The notes: generated from the letters alone by a model not told the origin. Positions 22,917-31,897 are shown, counted from the first letter of the stretch. The stretch: 64,000 nt of DNA from Stackebrandtia endophytica (GCF_006716355.1 NZ_VFOW01000001.1:2418001-2482000), one strand, 5' to 3'. Program-made: numbers and translations.

Positions 22917-23768
22917 TCAGGTCGTCCTTTCTTCGGCGATGCCGACGGTTCGATGGCGCCCCGACACACCGTTCAGGAGCGCGGAGACGAAGAAAAATGC
23001 GACGGCGATCAGCGAGATGGTGGCGCCCGCCGCGGTGTCGAGATGCCACGACACCAACAGGCCCGAGATCACGGCCAGCGCACCGAGTACGACCGCGCCG
23101 ATCATGACGGTCGGCAGTCGGGACGCCCACTGCGCGATCGCCGCCGGCGGCCCGATCAGCAGGCCGAACACCAGGAGGGTTCCGACGACGTGAAAGGACG
23201 CGGCGATGGCCAGGCTCATTAGTCCGATGAGGACGAAATTGGCGGTTCGGGGCCGCAACCCCAGGGTCATGGCCTTGCGCCTGTCGAAGGCCAACGCCAC
23301 GAAGGGTCGGTGAAACACGACGGCCACCACCGCCACCACGACCAGTGCCACCGCCAGGATCGCGAGATCCTCGGCGCCGATGGAGAGCACGTCGCCGAAC
23401 AGGAACGCGGTCAAGTCGACGGCGAACGACTCCGAATGCGACACGATGACGACACCGGTCGACAGCATTCCCACGAACAGCAGGCCGATCGCGGTGTCAC
23501 GGGACAACCGGGAGACCCGGGACAGGGCGGTCACGCCCACGGCCATGGCGACGGCGGCGATCGCGCCTCCGATGAAGACGCTCCCACCCAACAGGGCGGC
23601 CACGGCCACTCCCGGCAGCATTCCGTGCGACATCGCCTCACTCAGGAATGCCATGCCCCGCAACACCACCCAGGTGCCGACAAGGGCGCAGATCCCGGAC
23701 ACCAGGAGGCCACCCCAGAGCGCGCGGGTGACGAAAGACGCCTCGAACGGCACGGTCAACCAATCCAC
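22917..23768 (-). CDS. aztB: Zinc ABC transporter permease AztB
   Basis: 283 residues, ABC-3 permease with eight or nine helices. GTG 23766-23768 is chosen because the protein then begins VDWLTVPFEASFVTRALWGG, the expected N-terminus; an upstream ATG would overlap aztA and the operator. Motifs: RGMAFLSEAMSHGMLPGVA and GLRPRTANFVLIGLMSLAI (coupling helix region). First gene of the minus-strand zinc operon, two bases ahead of the next gene. Pairs with the divergent ATPase AztA. Confidence 0.9.
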   Translation of the reverse strand: MDWLTVPFEASFVTRALWGGLLVSGICALVGTWVVLRGMAFLSEAMSHGMLPGVAVAALLGGSVFIGGAIAAVAMAVGVTALSRVSRLSRDTAIGLLFVGMLSTGVVIVSHSESFAVDLTAFLFGDVLSIGAEDLAILAVALVVVAVVAVVFHRPFVALAFDRRKAMTLGLRPRTANFVLIGLMSLAIAASFHVVGTLLVFGLLIGPPAAIAQWASRLPTVMIGAVVLGALAVISGLLVSWHLDTAAGATISLIAVAFFFVSALLNGVSGRHRTVGIAEERTT

Positions 23769-23780
23769 ACCGGCACTATA

Positions 23781-23803
23781 TTGATAACCGAAATCATTTT
23801 CAA
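23781..23803. promoter_or_regulatory. Zur/Fur-type operator between divergent az units
   Basis: Minus strand reads TTGAAAATGATTTCGG followed by TTATCAA; the first half matches the actinobacterial Zur pattern TGAAAATGATTTTCA and the outer ends TTGA/TCAA are symmetrical. It is the only AT-rich patch in the 58-base gap and sits 12 bases before the aztB start and 23 before aztA, so one bound repressor could silence both. Confidence 0.7.
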
Positions 23804-23826
23804 TAAGGAAGTGGGGGAGCTCACTC

Positions 23827-24489
23827 ATGTACGCCTTGACCGTGACCGATATGTATGCTGGGTACCGTCGACGCCTTGCGCTGCAAGGGATCACGGCGTC
23901 GTTTCCGACCGGCGCCATCACAGCCCTGGTGGGACACAACGGATCGGGTAAGTCGACACTCCTCAACGTCTTGGCGGGGGTCCACCCGACGACCGGCGGA
24001 ACGATCGAACGGCGACACCGACGTCGACCGGCCCTCGTCCTGCAACGTCACTCGGTACCCGACTCGCTCCCCTTGACGACCGGACACGTCGTGGCGATGG
24101 GCCGCTGGGAACAGCGCGGGATGTGGCGACGCCTGACCACCCTGGACCGGAGGATCATCGGCGAATGCATGGAACGCCTCGCCATCTCCCACCTCGCCGA
24201 CCGTCGGTTCGACGGCTTGTCCGGCGGGCAACGACAGCGGGCGTTCCTGGCTCAGGCGCTCGCCCAGCAATCGGACCTGCTGCTACTGGACGAACCCGAG
24301 ACCGGGCTCGACGCCCAGACCCGGACGTCCCTGACGGACCTGCTCGACGAGCTGCGGGACGACGGCTTGACGATCGTCCACGCGACCCACGATCCCGCGA
24401 TGGCCGAACTGGCGGACCATCGCATCCACCTGACGAACGGGCTGATCACACCCGGCGCCACATCGACCGGCGACGGCTCTCGACGGTGA
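23827..24489 (+). CDS. aztA: Zinc ABC transporter ATP-binding protein AztA
   Basis: 220 residues, starting at ATG 23827 with GGGGGAG upstream. Walker A GHNGSGKST, Q-loop LVLQRHS, signature LSGGQRQR, Walker B LLLLDEPETGLD, switch His in HATHD. A short insert RRHRRRP follows the Walker A region. Divergent from aztB across the Zur-like site, so ATPase and permease are encoded on opposite strands but share one control point. Confidence 0.92.
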   Translation: MYALTVTDMYAGYRRRLALQGITASFPTGAITALVGHNGSGKSTLLNVLAGVHPTTGGTIERRHRRRPALVLQRHSVPDSLPLTTGHVVAMGRWEQRGMWRRLTTLDRRIIGECMERLAISHLADRRFDGLSGGQRQRAFLAQALAQQSDLLLLDEPETGLDAQTRTSLTDLLDELRDDGLTIVHATHDPAMAELADHRIHLTNGLITPGATSTGDGSRR

Positions 24490-24561
24490 CGGGATGCCCG
24501 ACCCGGTTCGATTCCCGGCGGTCGGAAATGATGGGAATCCCCATCCTGAAGGGACTTACCC

Positions 24562-25170
24562 ATGTTGACCCCGTTGGAGATCGTCACGTTCACCGATCCG
24601 CCGGCGCCCGAGGGTGCCGACCCGGTCGTCGGGCACCGACGCGGCGGCCCGATCGAGATCGTCGACTACGACCCGACCTGGCCGGATCTGGCCGTGGAGT
24701 TCATCACCCGAGTCCGCGACGCCCTGGGCGCCAGGGCCTTGAATCTTGAGCATGTGGGCTCGACCTCGGTACCCGGACTCTCGGCCAAACCGATCATCGA
24801 CATCGACCTGACCGTCGCCGACCCGAGCCGGGAGGAGGCGTGGCTGCCCCCACTCGAACGTGCCGGGTTCGGCCTGGCCATCCGGGAACCCTGGTGGTAT
24901 GAGCACCGCGTGGTCGTGGCCAACGGACCGGCGGCCAATGTGCACGTGTTCCCACCCGGATGCCCGGAGGTATATCGTCATCGCATCTTCCGGGACTGGC
25001 TGCGCGCCAACCCCGATGACCGGGACCGTTACATCGACATCAAGACCCGCTCCGCCGAAGCCGCCACCGCGCAGGGCGAGACGGTCATGCAGTACAACGA
25101 TCGCAAGGCGGCGGTCATTCGGCAGATCTACCGCCGGGCGTTCGAGGCGGCCGGGCTGCTCGACACGTGA
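24562..25170 (+). CDS. GrpB family protein (UPF0157)
   Basis: 202 residues. GrpB/UPF0157 fold, related to nucleotidyltransferases: IEIVDYDPTWPDLAVEF, LEHVGSTSVPGLSAKPIIDIDL and NVHVFPPGCPEVYRHRIFRDWL are diagnostic. The G-S-T-S and D-x-D positions correspond to the nucleotidyltransferase active-site region. The family also occurs fused to dephospho-CoA kinase; its substrate is not settled. Starts at ATG 24562 with AAGGGA about 12 bases upstream. Single gene. Confidence 0.9.
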   Translation: MLTPLEIVTFTDPPAPEGADPVVGHRRGGPIEIVDYDPTWPDLAVEFITRVRDALGARALNLEHVGSTSVPGLSAKPIIDIDLTVADPSREEAWLPPLERAGFGLAIREPWWYEHRVVVANGPAANVHVFPPGCPEVYRHRIFRDWLRANPDDRDRYIDIKTRSAEAATAQGETVMQYNDRKAAVIRQIYRRAFEAAGLLDT

Positions 25171-25234
25171 TCGATCGCCTGTCGCCCGCCGGAGCGTCGA
25201 ACCGATTTCCATCGAACGTCCCTACAATGGCGCG

Positions 25235-25735
25235 ATGATCACGCTGCCCGAACCCCCTCGCCTGACCACGCCCTCCACCAGGGTCAGATTGTCCTATCTG
25301 GTGGGTGAGCAGGCCGACATGATTCACCGCGGCTCGGACACCGAATGGCTGGCCGCCGCCAGCCAGGACTTCGACGGTTTCGTCGCCGACCGCGTCGGGG
25401 TGCGCGAACGGTGGGGGGTGCCCTCGGAGGTGTTCTGGTACGTCTCCGGCGACTACTACCTCGGCACGCTGGTGGTGCGTCATCAGCTGATCGAGGGCGA
25501 GGTCGGCGGGCACATCGGGTACCACGTCGTCTACCCCTGGCAACGTCGCGGCCATGCGACGGCGATGCTGCGTGAGGGACTGGGGAAGCTGCCGGAACTC
25601 GGTATCGACCGGGCCCTGTTGACGGTGGCGACGGACAACCTCGCGTCTCAAACGGTGATCGAACGCAACGGCGGTGTCGAGGACGGTGTGAACCAGGACG
25701 GTGAGGTCCGGTTCTGGATCGACATATCGAAGTGA
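25235..25735 (+). CDS. GNAT-family N-acetyltransferase
   Basis: 166 residues from ATG 25235. C-terminal half shows the GNAT core: GGHIGYHVVYPWQRRGHATAM is the acetyl-CoA pyrophosphate loop (R/Q-x-x-G-x-A), then ALLTVATDNLASQTVIERNGG (beta-alpha motif). The upstream in-frame open region is shadow of grpB. The stop overlaps the open frame of the next gene by four bases (GTGA 25732-25735). Substrate unknown. Confidence 0.85.
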   Translation: MITLPEPPRLTTPSTRVRLSYLVGEQADMIHRGSDTEWLAAASQDFDGFVADRVGVRERWGVPSEVFWYVSGDYYLGTLVVRHQLIEGEVGGHIGYHVVYPWQRRGHATAMLREGLGKLPELGIDRALLTVATDNLASQTVIERNGGVEDGVNQDGEVRFWIDISK

Positions 25736-25767
25736 CAGTCGGCCGCGGCCGGGATAGCGTGACGGCC

Positions 25768-26508
25768 ATGGTCGATGAAGAGGTGCTGACCGGTGGAAAC
25801 ATGGAACCGGTGGTCAAGGTCGGCGACACGGTGCGCCGGGTGACCGGGCCGTGGACGCCGGCCGTTCACGACCTGTTGCGGCGCTTCGAGTCGATGGGTA
25901 TCACCGAAACCCCACGCGCACAGGGGATCGACGAACAGGGCCGGGAGGTTCTGTCGTTCATCCCCGGTCGGGTGATGGCCGATCTGCCGCCGCCATCGCT
26001 GTGGCGGCACTCGCTGCTTCGTTCCGCCGGTGGATTGCTGCGGCGACTGCATGACGCGAGCGCTCCCCTGGTATCGATGGAGGCCACCTGGCGACAGGAG
26101 GTTAACCCACCGGTGGAAGTCATCTGCCACAACGATTTCGCGCCCTACAACCTGATAGTCGGCGACGACGAGTTGGTGGGAGTGATCGACTTCGACATGG
26201 CGTCACCGGGGTCTCGACTCCGGGATCTATCCTATTTGGCCTATCGGCTCGTTCCGTACGCGGAGGACGCACCCGGGTACGATCCGGAACGCCACGGTAC
26301 CCGTGACCGGCGACTCGCCGTCCTCATCGAGGCCTACGGCGGCGACTACTCCCCCGACGCGGTCCGACAAGCGGCGGCCCTACGACTGGAGGACCTCGCC
26401 GTGTTCACCGATGACCGAGCCGAGACGACCAGTCGCAGCGATTTCATCGCCCACGCCGCCATGTATCGCCGAGACGCCGAACGTCTGCGGTCCGTGCGAG
26501 GCGGATAA
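25768..26508 (+). CDS. Aminoglycoside-phosphotransferase-like kinase
   Basis: 246 residues from ATG 25768 (GTG 25759 and 25732 also possible). APH/choline-kinase fold: catalytic loop VICHNDFAPYNLIV (Asp as base, Asn for Mg) and metal Asp in GVIDFDMASPGSRL. It is short at the N-terminus compared with APH enzymes (~260-300). Such proteins phosphorylate small hydroxylated molecules; resistance cannot be inferred. Its 3' end overlaps the converging PPOX gene by 129 bases. Confidence 0.8.
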   Translation: MVDEEVLTGGNMEPVVKVGDTVRRVTGPWTPAVHDLLRRFESMGITETPRAQGIDEQGREVLSFIPGRVMADLPPPSLWRHSLLRSAGGLLRRLHDASAPLVSMEATWRQEVNPPVEVICHNDFAPYNLIVGDDELVGVIDFDMASPGSRLRDLSYLAYRLVPYAEDAPGYDPERHGTRDRRLAVLIEAYGGDYSPDAVRQAAALRLEDLAVFTDDRAETTSRSDFIAHAAMYRRDAERLRSVRGG

Positions 26509-26922
26509 CCCCGATTCGCTCACCCGGAGAAGCCATCGACGCGTGGGAATCTCCAGCAGGATACGGATGTCGCCGGGCTCCTCGGGGGTCGTCATGTCCC
26601 AACCGTCGTATTTGCGGGCGAAGGCGTCGACCACCCAGGCGGGGAAGTCTTCGTAATGAATCTGTGCACTGCCTTCGGCGACGACCGGATATCGCCCGTC
26701 CTCCAGGGCCAGCGACACCTCGGGAGACTTCATGATGTTGCGTGCCTTCACCGAACCCGCGCCCGTCGAGATCCACCAGACGCCCTCGTCGAAGACGAAC
26801 CAGACCGGTGTCACGTGGGGAGGACCGCTGGTCCGGTTGGTGGCCAACCACACGCCCGGCTCGGTCGCCAACCGCGCCGCGACGTCCTCGGGTATCCCAC
26901 GGCCGGGATCACTTGTAGACAT
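26380..26922 (-). CDS. Pyridoxamine-oxidase-fold (PPOX/FDPOR) protein with odd C-terminus
   Basis: 180 residues. The first ~130 are a split beta-barrel: PGVWLATNRTSGPPHVTPVW, WWISTGAGSVKARNIMKSP and VSLALEDGRYPVVAEGSA match flavin- or F420-binding oxidoreductases that usually end near LEIPTRRWLLR. Here the frame runs on ~45 more residues antisense to the phosphotransferase gene; that tail shows no domain pattern, suggesting a lost stop codon. Cofactor (FMN or F420) is not decidable. Confidence 0.75.
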   Translation of the reverse strand: MSTSDPGRGIPEDVAARLATEPGVWLATNRTSGPPHVTPVWFVFDEGVWWISTGAGSVKARNIMKSPEVSLALEDGRYPVVAEGSAQIHYEDFPAWVVDAFARKYDGWDMTTPEEPGDIRILLEIPTRRWLLRVSESGLSASHGPQTFGVSAIHGGVGDEIAATGRLGSVIGEHGEVLQS

Positions 26923-26951
26923 ATCGACTCCCTAGTAGACAATCTGCGATG

Positions 26952-27318
26952 CTATCGAATCGTCAACACGTCACCCATGATCAGGTCCTCCCGTTGGGCG
27001 TTCGCCAGCCACACTCCCACCACGTCACCGACATCGGCGTGGGTGAGCCGCTTTCGAAAGGCCTCCCTGTCCTTGACCACATAGGATCCGACCGGCCTGC
27101 CGTCACGCGCCACCAGCACGGTGTCCCCCACGACCAACCGGCCGTCGGCGACGGTCTGCGATCACCACGATGCCACGATCGGTGTCGGCGAAGACGTCGT
27201 CAACCGCCAGCCGGAAGTCCCGCGAACTCTCCAGTCCCGAAGCGGGGATCCGACGCCCCTCCGCCAGCATCTCCTCAGGCGTCAAGGGTCCACCGCGTTT
27301 ACGCCGAAACCAAGCCAT
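26952..27318 (-). pseudogene. Frameshifted stand-alone EF-Tu domain-2-like protein
   Basis: Two overlapping frames make one protein. Frame A from ATG 27316-27318 gives MAWFRRKRGG then FRLAVDDVFADTDRGIVVIAD; about 27130 the reading must shift by one base to continue as VADGRLVVGDTVLVARDG through REDLIMGDVLTIR to 26952. The joined sequence follows the EF-Tu/EF-1A domain-2 barrel (compare FxxxVEDVFxIxGRGTVVTGRVExGxLxVGD and FRKxLxxAxxGDxVGLxLxGIxREDxxxGxVL). No GTPase domain is present. Either a recent frameshift mutation or a sequencing error. Confidence 0.6.
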
Positions 27319-27405
27319 GCCCGCATGGTAATCGCGAAAAACTCCCGTGCGTGAACTCCGTGGGCCGAGTTACGATTACCCGCTTGCGCCCGGGGCGGAG
27401 GATCC

Positions 27406-28656
27406 GTGGAAGCACATCGAAGCATCAAGGGACACAACGACTTCAGATACCTGTGGCTAGCCAGGGTCTCCAGCCAACTCGGTTCGGCGGTGGGCATGGT
27501 CGCCCTGCCGATCATCGCGGTCACCGTCGTCGAGGCCTCAACGTTCGAGGTCGCCTTGATATCCGTCTGCGCCGCGGTCGCCACCGCAACACTGGCATTC
27601 CCGCTCGGGCACTTCGTCGAGTTCAGACGCAAACGACCGGTCATGATCACCACCGACGTCATCCGGTTCGGCAGTCTGCTCAGTGTGCCGGTCGTCGGCT
27701 ACCTCGGTCTGCTGTCGGTGGCTCAGCTGTGTGTAGTCTCGGCGCTCAACGCCGCCTGCCAGATCGCGTTCTCCTCCGCTTCGCAATCCCACCTCAAATC
27801 TCTCGTGTCGCGTGACCGCCTGGTGGATGCGAACGGACGCCTGGAAGCGACGAACTGGTTGAGTCTGTCGGTGGGGCCGTCGATCGCGGGAGCCCTGATA
27901 GCGGTCGTCAAGGCCCTCGGTGGCGTCGTCGTCAACGCCGCAGCGTTCGTGTTCAGCGCCATCGCGGTGTGGCGCATACGAACGTCGGAGCCGGATCCGC
28001 CGGTCCCTGAAGCGACCGATTCACGGCGAACCGAACTGTTGGCGGGCTTTCACTACGCATGGAGATATCCGGCGATGCGGCGCATGCTGATCAGCTGGGT
28101 CGTATTCGCCGGTTGCGTATCCATGACAACCCCGGCAACCACCATCTTCTACCTGCGCGACCTCGAATTCTCCGCCGTCGAGTACGGACTGCTCATGGGG
28201 ATCCCGTCACTCGGGGGCTTCCTCGGAGCGCGGGCGACACTTCGGGCGGTCAACCGACTCGGGCAGGTGAGAACGGTGTGGTGGTCAAGCCTCCTGCGGG
28301 GCCCCTGGTACTTCATGATCCCGCTGTTCGGCGCGACGATGTCGGGACCGCTCTGGTGCGGAATCGGGTTCTTCGCGGTGCTGCTGTTCTCCGGCCTCAA
28401 CAACTCGGCGATGGCCGGCTTTCGTCAGCTCAACACTCCCGATCATCTCCTGACCCGGGTCGCCACCCTGTGGTCGTTCGCCACCACGATCAGCCAGCCG
28501 CTGTTCATCCTCGTCGGGGGGCTGCTCGCCACCTGGCTCGGCGCGCGAGAAACCCTCTTCATCACCGCGTCGCTGCTCACTCTCAGCGCGTTCCTGGTGC
28601 CGCGCAACGATTCTCGGTCACCGGAGTCACAACCCGAGCGTCACGCGGTCGGTTAG
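27406..28656 (+). CDS. MFS transporter (EntS-like exporter group)
   Basis: 416 residues, GTG start with GGAGGATCC upstream. Twelve helices; N-terminal FRYLWLARVSSQLGSAVGMVALP and cytoplasmic loop FVEFRRKRPVMI with SVGPSIAGALI are typical of the MFS_3/enterobactin-exporter-like group. It probably exports a small molecule; no siderophore or antibiotic genes are next to it, so the substrate is open. Converges on the GntR gene with 35 bases between. Confidence 0.88.
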   Translation: MEAHRSIKGHNDFRYLWLARVSSQLGSAVGMVALPIIAVTVVEASTFEVALISVCAAVATATLAFPLGHFVEFRRKRPVMITTDVIRFGSLLSVPVVGYLGLLSVAQLCVVSALNAACQIAFSSASQSHLKSLVSRDRLVDANGRLEATNWLSLSVGPSIAGALIAVVKALGGVVVNAAAFVFSAIAVWRIRTSEPDPPVPEATDSRRTELLAGFHYAWRYPAMRRMLISWVVFAGCVSMTTPATTIFYLRDLEFSAVEYGLLMGIPSLGGFLGARATLRAVNRLGQVRTVWWSSLLRGPWYFMIPLFGATMSGPLWCGIGFFAVLLFSGLNNSAMAGFRQLNTPDHLLTRVATLWSFATTISQPLFILVGGLLATWLGARETLFITASLLTLSAFLVPRNDSRSPESQPERHAVG

Positions 28657-28691
28657 GTCGTGCGTATGAAGAGGTCGCGCACGGTTGGTCT

Positions 28692-30017
28692 TCAATCGAG
28701 CGGACCCGTGCAGCTCCACCACACGGGCCCTAACCGCACCTTCGCGGAGATTCGCTCAGCGAATCCGCCGTCTCGGCTGGAGACGGCGTGCACCAGGACC
28801 AGTTGTTGGCGGACGAGGTCCTCGACGTCTCGGTTCGTCGCGAACCACCGGCTGACCCTGCTGCGCAGCACCCGGTGAATCGTTTCGGCGATGGTGTTCT
28901 CGGTAGCGGCCACGAGCTGGTCACGAAATCGCAGGGCACTCATTATCGCCGCGTCACGATCGTTCTCCCGCATCGCGATCAGCGAACGGTGGCAGGTGGC
29001 GCGCAATGCCGCCAGATGAGCCTCGGATCGGCGTTCGGCCGCCGCCCGAGCCACGAAACCGTCCATCGCGTGAGCAACGTCGGCGACCTGCTCCTGCTCC
29101 TCGGGAGGGAAGGACGCCACCCGGGCGGGCGTCTTCGGGCCACCGGGAACCATCAATCCCTCACCGATCAGACCCGCGACCGCCTGCCTCACCGGTGTGC
29201 GACTGAGCTGGGATTCGGCGGCGATCGGACGTTCCCTGACGGCGGCCCCGGCGGGCAACCGACCGAGGATGATCTGCTCGCGCAGTTGGTCGGCGATCCG
29301 CTCAGCCTCCGGCTGCTCACCCGTGAACTCGTCGCCCCGCTGTCGGGGCGGTGTGACCTCGCCCAGAAGTTGCTCATCGCTTTGGGAGGTCAAGCGCACC
29401 GCAACCGACTTGCGATGAAGGTCCCAGGCCGCCGCGTACTGGGCGTGAAGAGTCGCCTGCGCTGCGTCCGGGTCCCGCGCGAGGTAGGCGTCGACTATCT
29501 CACCGTTGCCTTCGATGATCTTCTCGATCATCTCCGGAACCGGAAGTTGCTCGGTGTGGCGGCGCCGGAGAATCCGGAGCACCTCGATCAACATCGGGTT
29601 CCCGGACAACCGAATGGTCTCGTCGCGGATCTCCATCGCGGCCGCCATCGCCGCCTGCGGTTCGCCGGAGCGCCATAGGGTACGGCTGTCACGCTGATGT
29701 CCTTGCATCATCTCAAGCTCGGCGGGACTCAACCGGACCGCGGCCAACCGCACCGCGAGCGTGTAGAACAACAGTCGCATCTCGTAGATGTCGGCGAGGT
29801 CGTCGTCGATGAACGCAACGACTTCGGCTATCCCCTTCGGGCCACGACGTACGAAGCCTTCCTGCCCCAAACGCCTGATCGCGGCCTGCACTGTCAAACG
29901 GGTGACGCCATATTCGGCGGCCACCGACCGTTCGGCCAGGCGCGCCCCCGGGGGCAACTCGCCCACGATGATCCCACGACGCAGTTGCTCCAGCACTGTG
30001 GATACATCGTCGGTCAA
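28692..30017 (-). CDS. Double GntR/FadR-type regulator (two HTH and two ligand domains fused)
   Basis: 441 residues, about twice the usual size. Residues ~5-70 form a GntR winged helix (LRRGIIVGELPPGARLAERSVAAEYGVTRLTVQAAIRRLGQEGFV); ~75-205 an FCD-like helical domain. A linker (TPPRQRGDEFTGEQPEAE) leads to a second winged helix at ~235-300 (LREQIILGRLPAGAAVRERP then AESQLSRTPVRQAVAGLI) and a second FCD domain. FadR-group proteins act as dimers, so this looks like a covalently fused dimer. The FCD metal-binding His pattern is only partly seen. Targets unknown; converges on the MFS gene. Confidence 0.85.
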   Translation of the reverse strand: MTDDVSTVLEQLRRGIIVGELPPGARLAERSVAAEYGVTRLTVQAAIRRLGQEGFVRRGPKGIAEVVAFIDDDLADIYEMRLLFYTLAVRLAAVRLSPAELEMMQGHQRDSRTLWRSGEPQAAMAAAMEIRDETIRLSGNPMLIEVLRILRRRHTEQLPVPEMIEKIIEGNGEIVDAYLARDPDAAQATLHAQYAAAWDLHRKSVAVRLTSQSDEQLLGEVTPPRQRGDEFTGEQPEAERIADQLREQIILGRLPAGAAVRERPIAAESQLSRTPVRQAVAGLIGEGLMVPGGPKTPARVASFPPEEQEQVADVAHAMDGFVARAAAERRSEAHLAALRATCHRSLIAMRENDRDAAIMSALRFRDQLVAATENTIAETIHRVLRSRVSRWFATNRDVEDLVRQQLVLVHAVSSRDGGFAERISAKVRLGPVWWSCTGPLD

Positions 30018-30477
30018 CGCAAACCCCGCTCTTGTTCGTGGGCATTCCGGCGGCTACGGAACTTCCCCCATCCGGGGGAGCCCGGCGTCAACCCCGCAGC
30101 TCGCAACCCGAACTTATCGGAACCCTTCTGGTTACCGCGAACCGGTCATGTCTGGGATTCCAATGTTCACGAGGAGGACACGGAGAACGGGCACTGACGA
30201 CGCTGGAGGAATCACGGGAACCTCGCCCCGGTGACCTGACGGGATGCGGAGCGGTCACTGACGCCCGTCACGTGATCTCACGGTCCCCCCGGCCACCTCC
30301 CCGCGAAGTCGCGATCTCGTCGGCATCGCCGACCCGCCCAGCGATTTCCTGACGACCGTGACCGCGCAGTAGCCCGATACCTGGCCTCACGCCGCGCAGA
30401 GGCGGCAGCAGCCCATCGCACCATCAAAAATGTCTAAATTAGACCTTAATGATTGAAAGACTCATAGGAAGACCGTC
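30018..30477. other. Gene-free stretch between divergent regulators
   Basis: 460 bases with no convincing coding frame. It holds a CCCCC/GGGGG mini-hairpin near 30065-30080 and, at 30421-30470, an AT-rich patch (AAAAATGTCTAAATTAGACC) that contains GTCTAAATTAGAC, a 13-base perfect palindrome, directly upstream of the LuxR-type gene and likely to hold its promoter or operator. Confidence 0.5.
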
Positions 30478-30888
30478 ATGACCACGACACCGACAAGACG
30501 CGCCATACCCGTCGTCCCCCCGTCAGTGTGGCGAGCACTGGGAGCCCAATCGGGCCAGATATACCGGGAGGCCGTCGGGCCGCGGCAGGCACAGCGACTC
30601 TGCGAGATCGTGCCGGGCCTGTTGAGCTCGCTGGCCACGGTGGGAGTGAACGTCGACGCCACCCAACCAACGGCGGCCGAGGTGGTCTGGTCGCAGAACC
30701 TGACCGAACGGGAACGTCAGGTACTGCGGGGAATCAGCCAAGGCAAGAGCAACGCAGAGATCGACCAGGACCTATTCATCTCCGAGGAAACCGTGAAGAC
30801 GCATGCACGCAGGCTCTATCAGAAACTGCGCGCCCGCGACCGCGCTCACGCCGTCACGAAAGGATTCCGGCTCGGAATCCTGCGATGA
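30478..30888 (+). CDS. Small LuxR-type transcription regulator
   Basis: 136 residues, ATG 30478 with AGGAAG upstream. Residues 1-70 are not a receiver domain and have no phosphoacceptor; the C-terminal 65 are a LuxR/GerE helix-turn-helix (LTERERQVLRGISQGKSNAEI, then SEETVKTHARRLYQKL). Similar orphan regulators with the tail ARDRAHAVTKGFRLGILR are found widely in actinobacteria. A palindrome in the AT-rich leader may be its own operator. Confidence 0.85.
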   Translation: MTTTPTRRAIPVVPPSVWRALGAQSGQIYREAVGPRQAQRLCEIVPGLLSSLATVGVNVDATQPTAAEVVWSQNLTERERQVLRGISQGKSNAEIDQDLFISEETVKTHARRLYQKLRARDRAHAVTKGFRLGILR

Positions 30889-31147
30889 GGTCATTCCCGT
30901 ATGGACTTCGCACCCTCTGAGGTGATCATGATGTCGCCGGGTTGGGCGGGCAGATCGAACTCAGACGAAGGTGTCGACTCCGCGAAGTCGACGTGCGAAT
31001 CAACTCATCGCCACTCCCGACGAACCCCGGTTGTCATATTCGACGACCCCATCCGGTCTTAATGGGTAGCCGAGCGCATCACGCCCGGTCTTTCGATCGT
31101 CGTGCGATACCCGGTGGGTATCGCACCCCACTTCGGAGGTTCAACCC

Positions 31148-31897
31148 GTGAAGAACCCGATTCTCGTCACCGGCGGCACCGGCCGTCTCGGCCGTGTCCT
31201 CGTTCCACGACTGTTGTCCGCCGGGCACCCGGTCCGGGTTTTGAGCCGTCGGCCACCCGTCGACATGCCGTCATCGGTGGCCGTGCGACGCGGCGACCTA
31301 CTCACCGGAGAAGGCCTGTCGGCGGCCGTCGAGGACGTCGCCACGATCGTTCACTGCGCGACCGGGTTCGGGCGAACCGAGATCGACGGAACCCGTCACC
31401 TCGTCGCCGCGGCGAAGAAGGCCGGACGTCCACACCTGATCTACATGTCCATTGTCGGCATCGACCGGGTCGAGCTGTCGTACTACCGGTCCAAACTGGC
31501 CTGCGAGTACCTACTGGCGGACTCCGGTCTACCGGTGACGATTCAGCGGGCCACCCAGTTTCACGACCTCATCCTCATGATGTGCACCTCCCAACGATGG
31601 GTGCCGGCGATCCTGATGCCGACCCGGGTGAGGTTCCAACCGATCGACACCGGCGACGTCGCCGAGCGGCTGACCGAGTTGGCGGCCGGACCGCCGACAG
31701 GCCGCGCACCGGACATGGGCGGCCCCGAGATACGGACGGCCGTCGACCTGGCCCGGGCCTATGCTCGACACCGCTCACTGCGACGCCCGGTGGTGCCCGT
31801 GCCGCTGCCGGGCCTTCGCGGACTCCGCGCCGGCGGGAACCTGACCCCCGATCACGCCGTCGGCCGGATCACCTTCGAACAGTTCCTCGCATCATGA
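31148..31897 (+). CDS. NAD(P)-binding NmrA/SDR-like protein
   Basis: 249 residues, GTG start with GGAGG eight bases upstream. Rossmann fingerprint ILVTGGTGRLGRVLV, then VRVLSRRP and RGDLLTGEGLSAAVEDVATIVHCA. Atypical extended SDR: Tyr in YYRSKLACEYLL follows the YxxxK pattern. Coupled by ATGA to a small membrane protein. A clear paralogue lies at 39.1 kb. Substrate unknown; possibly a redox-sensing or oxidoreductase role. Confidence 0.87.
   Translation: MKNPILVTGGTGRLGRVLVPRLLSAGHPVRVLSRRPPVDMPSSVAVRRGDLLTGEGLSAAVEDVATIVHCATGFGRTEIDGTRHLVAAAKKAGRPHLIYMSIVGIDRVELSYYRSKLACEYLLADSGLPVTIQRATQFHDLILMMCTSQRWVPAILMPTRVRFQPIDTGDVAERLTELAAGPPTGRAPDMGGPEIRTAVDLARAYARHRSLRRPVVPVPLPGLRGLRAGGNLTPDHAVGRITFEQFLAS

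Noticed and set aside
22917-23966. Permease start upstream at 23966
   Set aside because: Would overlap aztA and the operator; protein-like sequence begins at GTG 23768.
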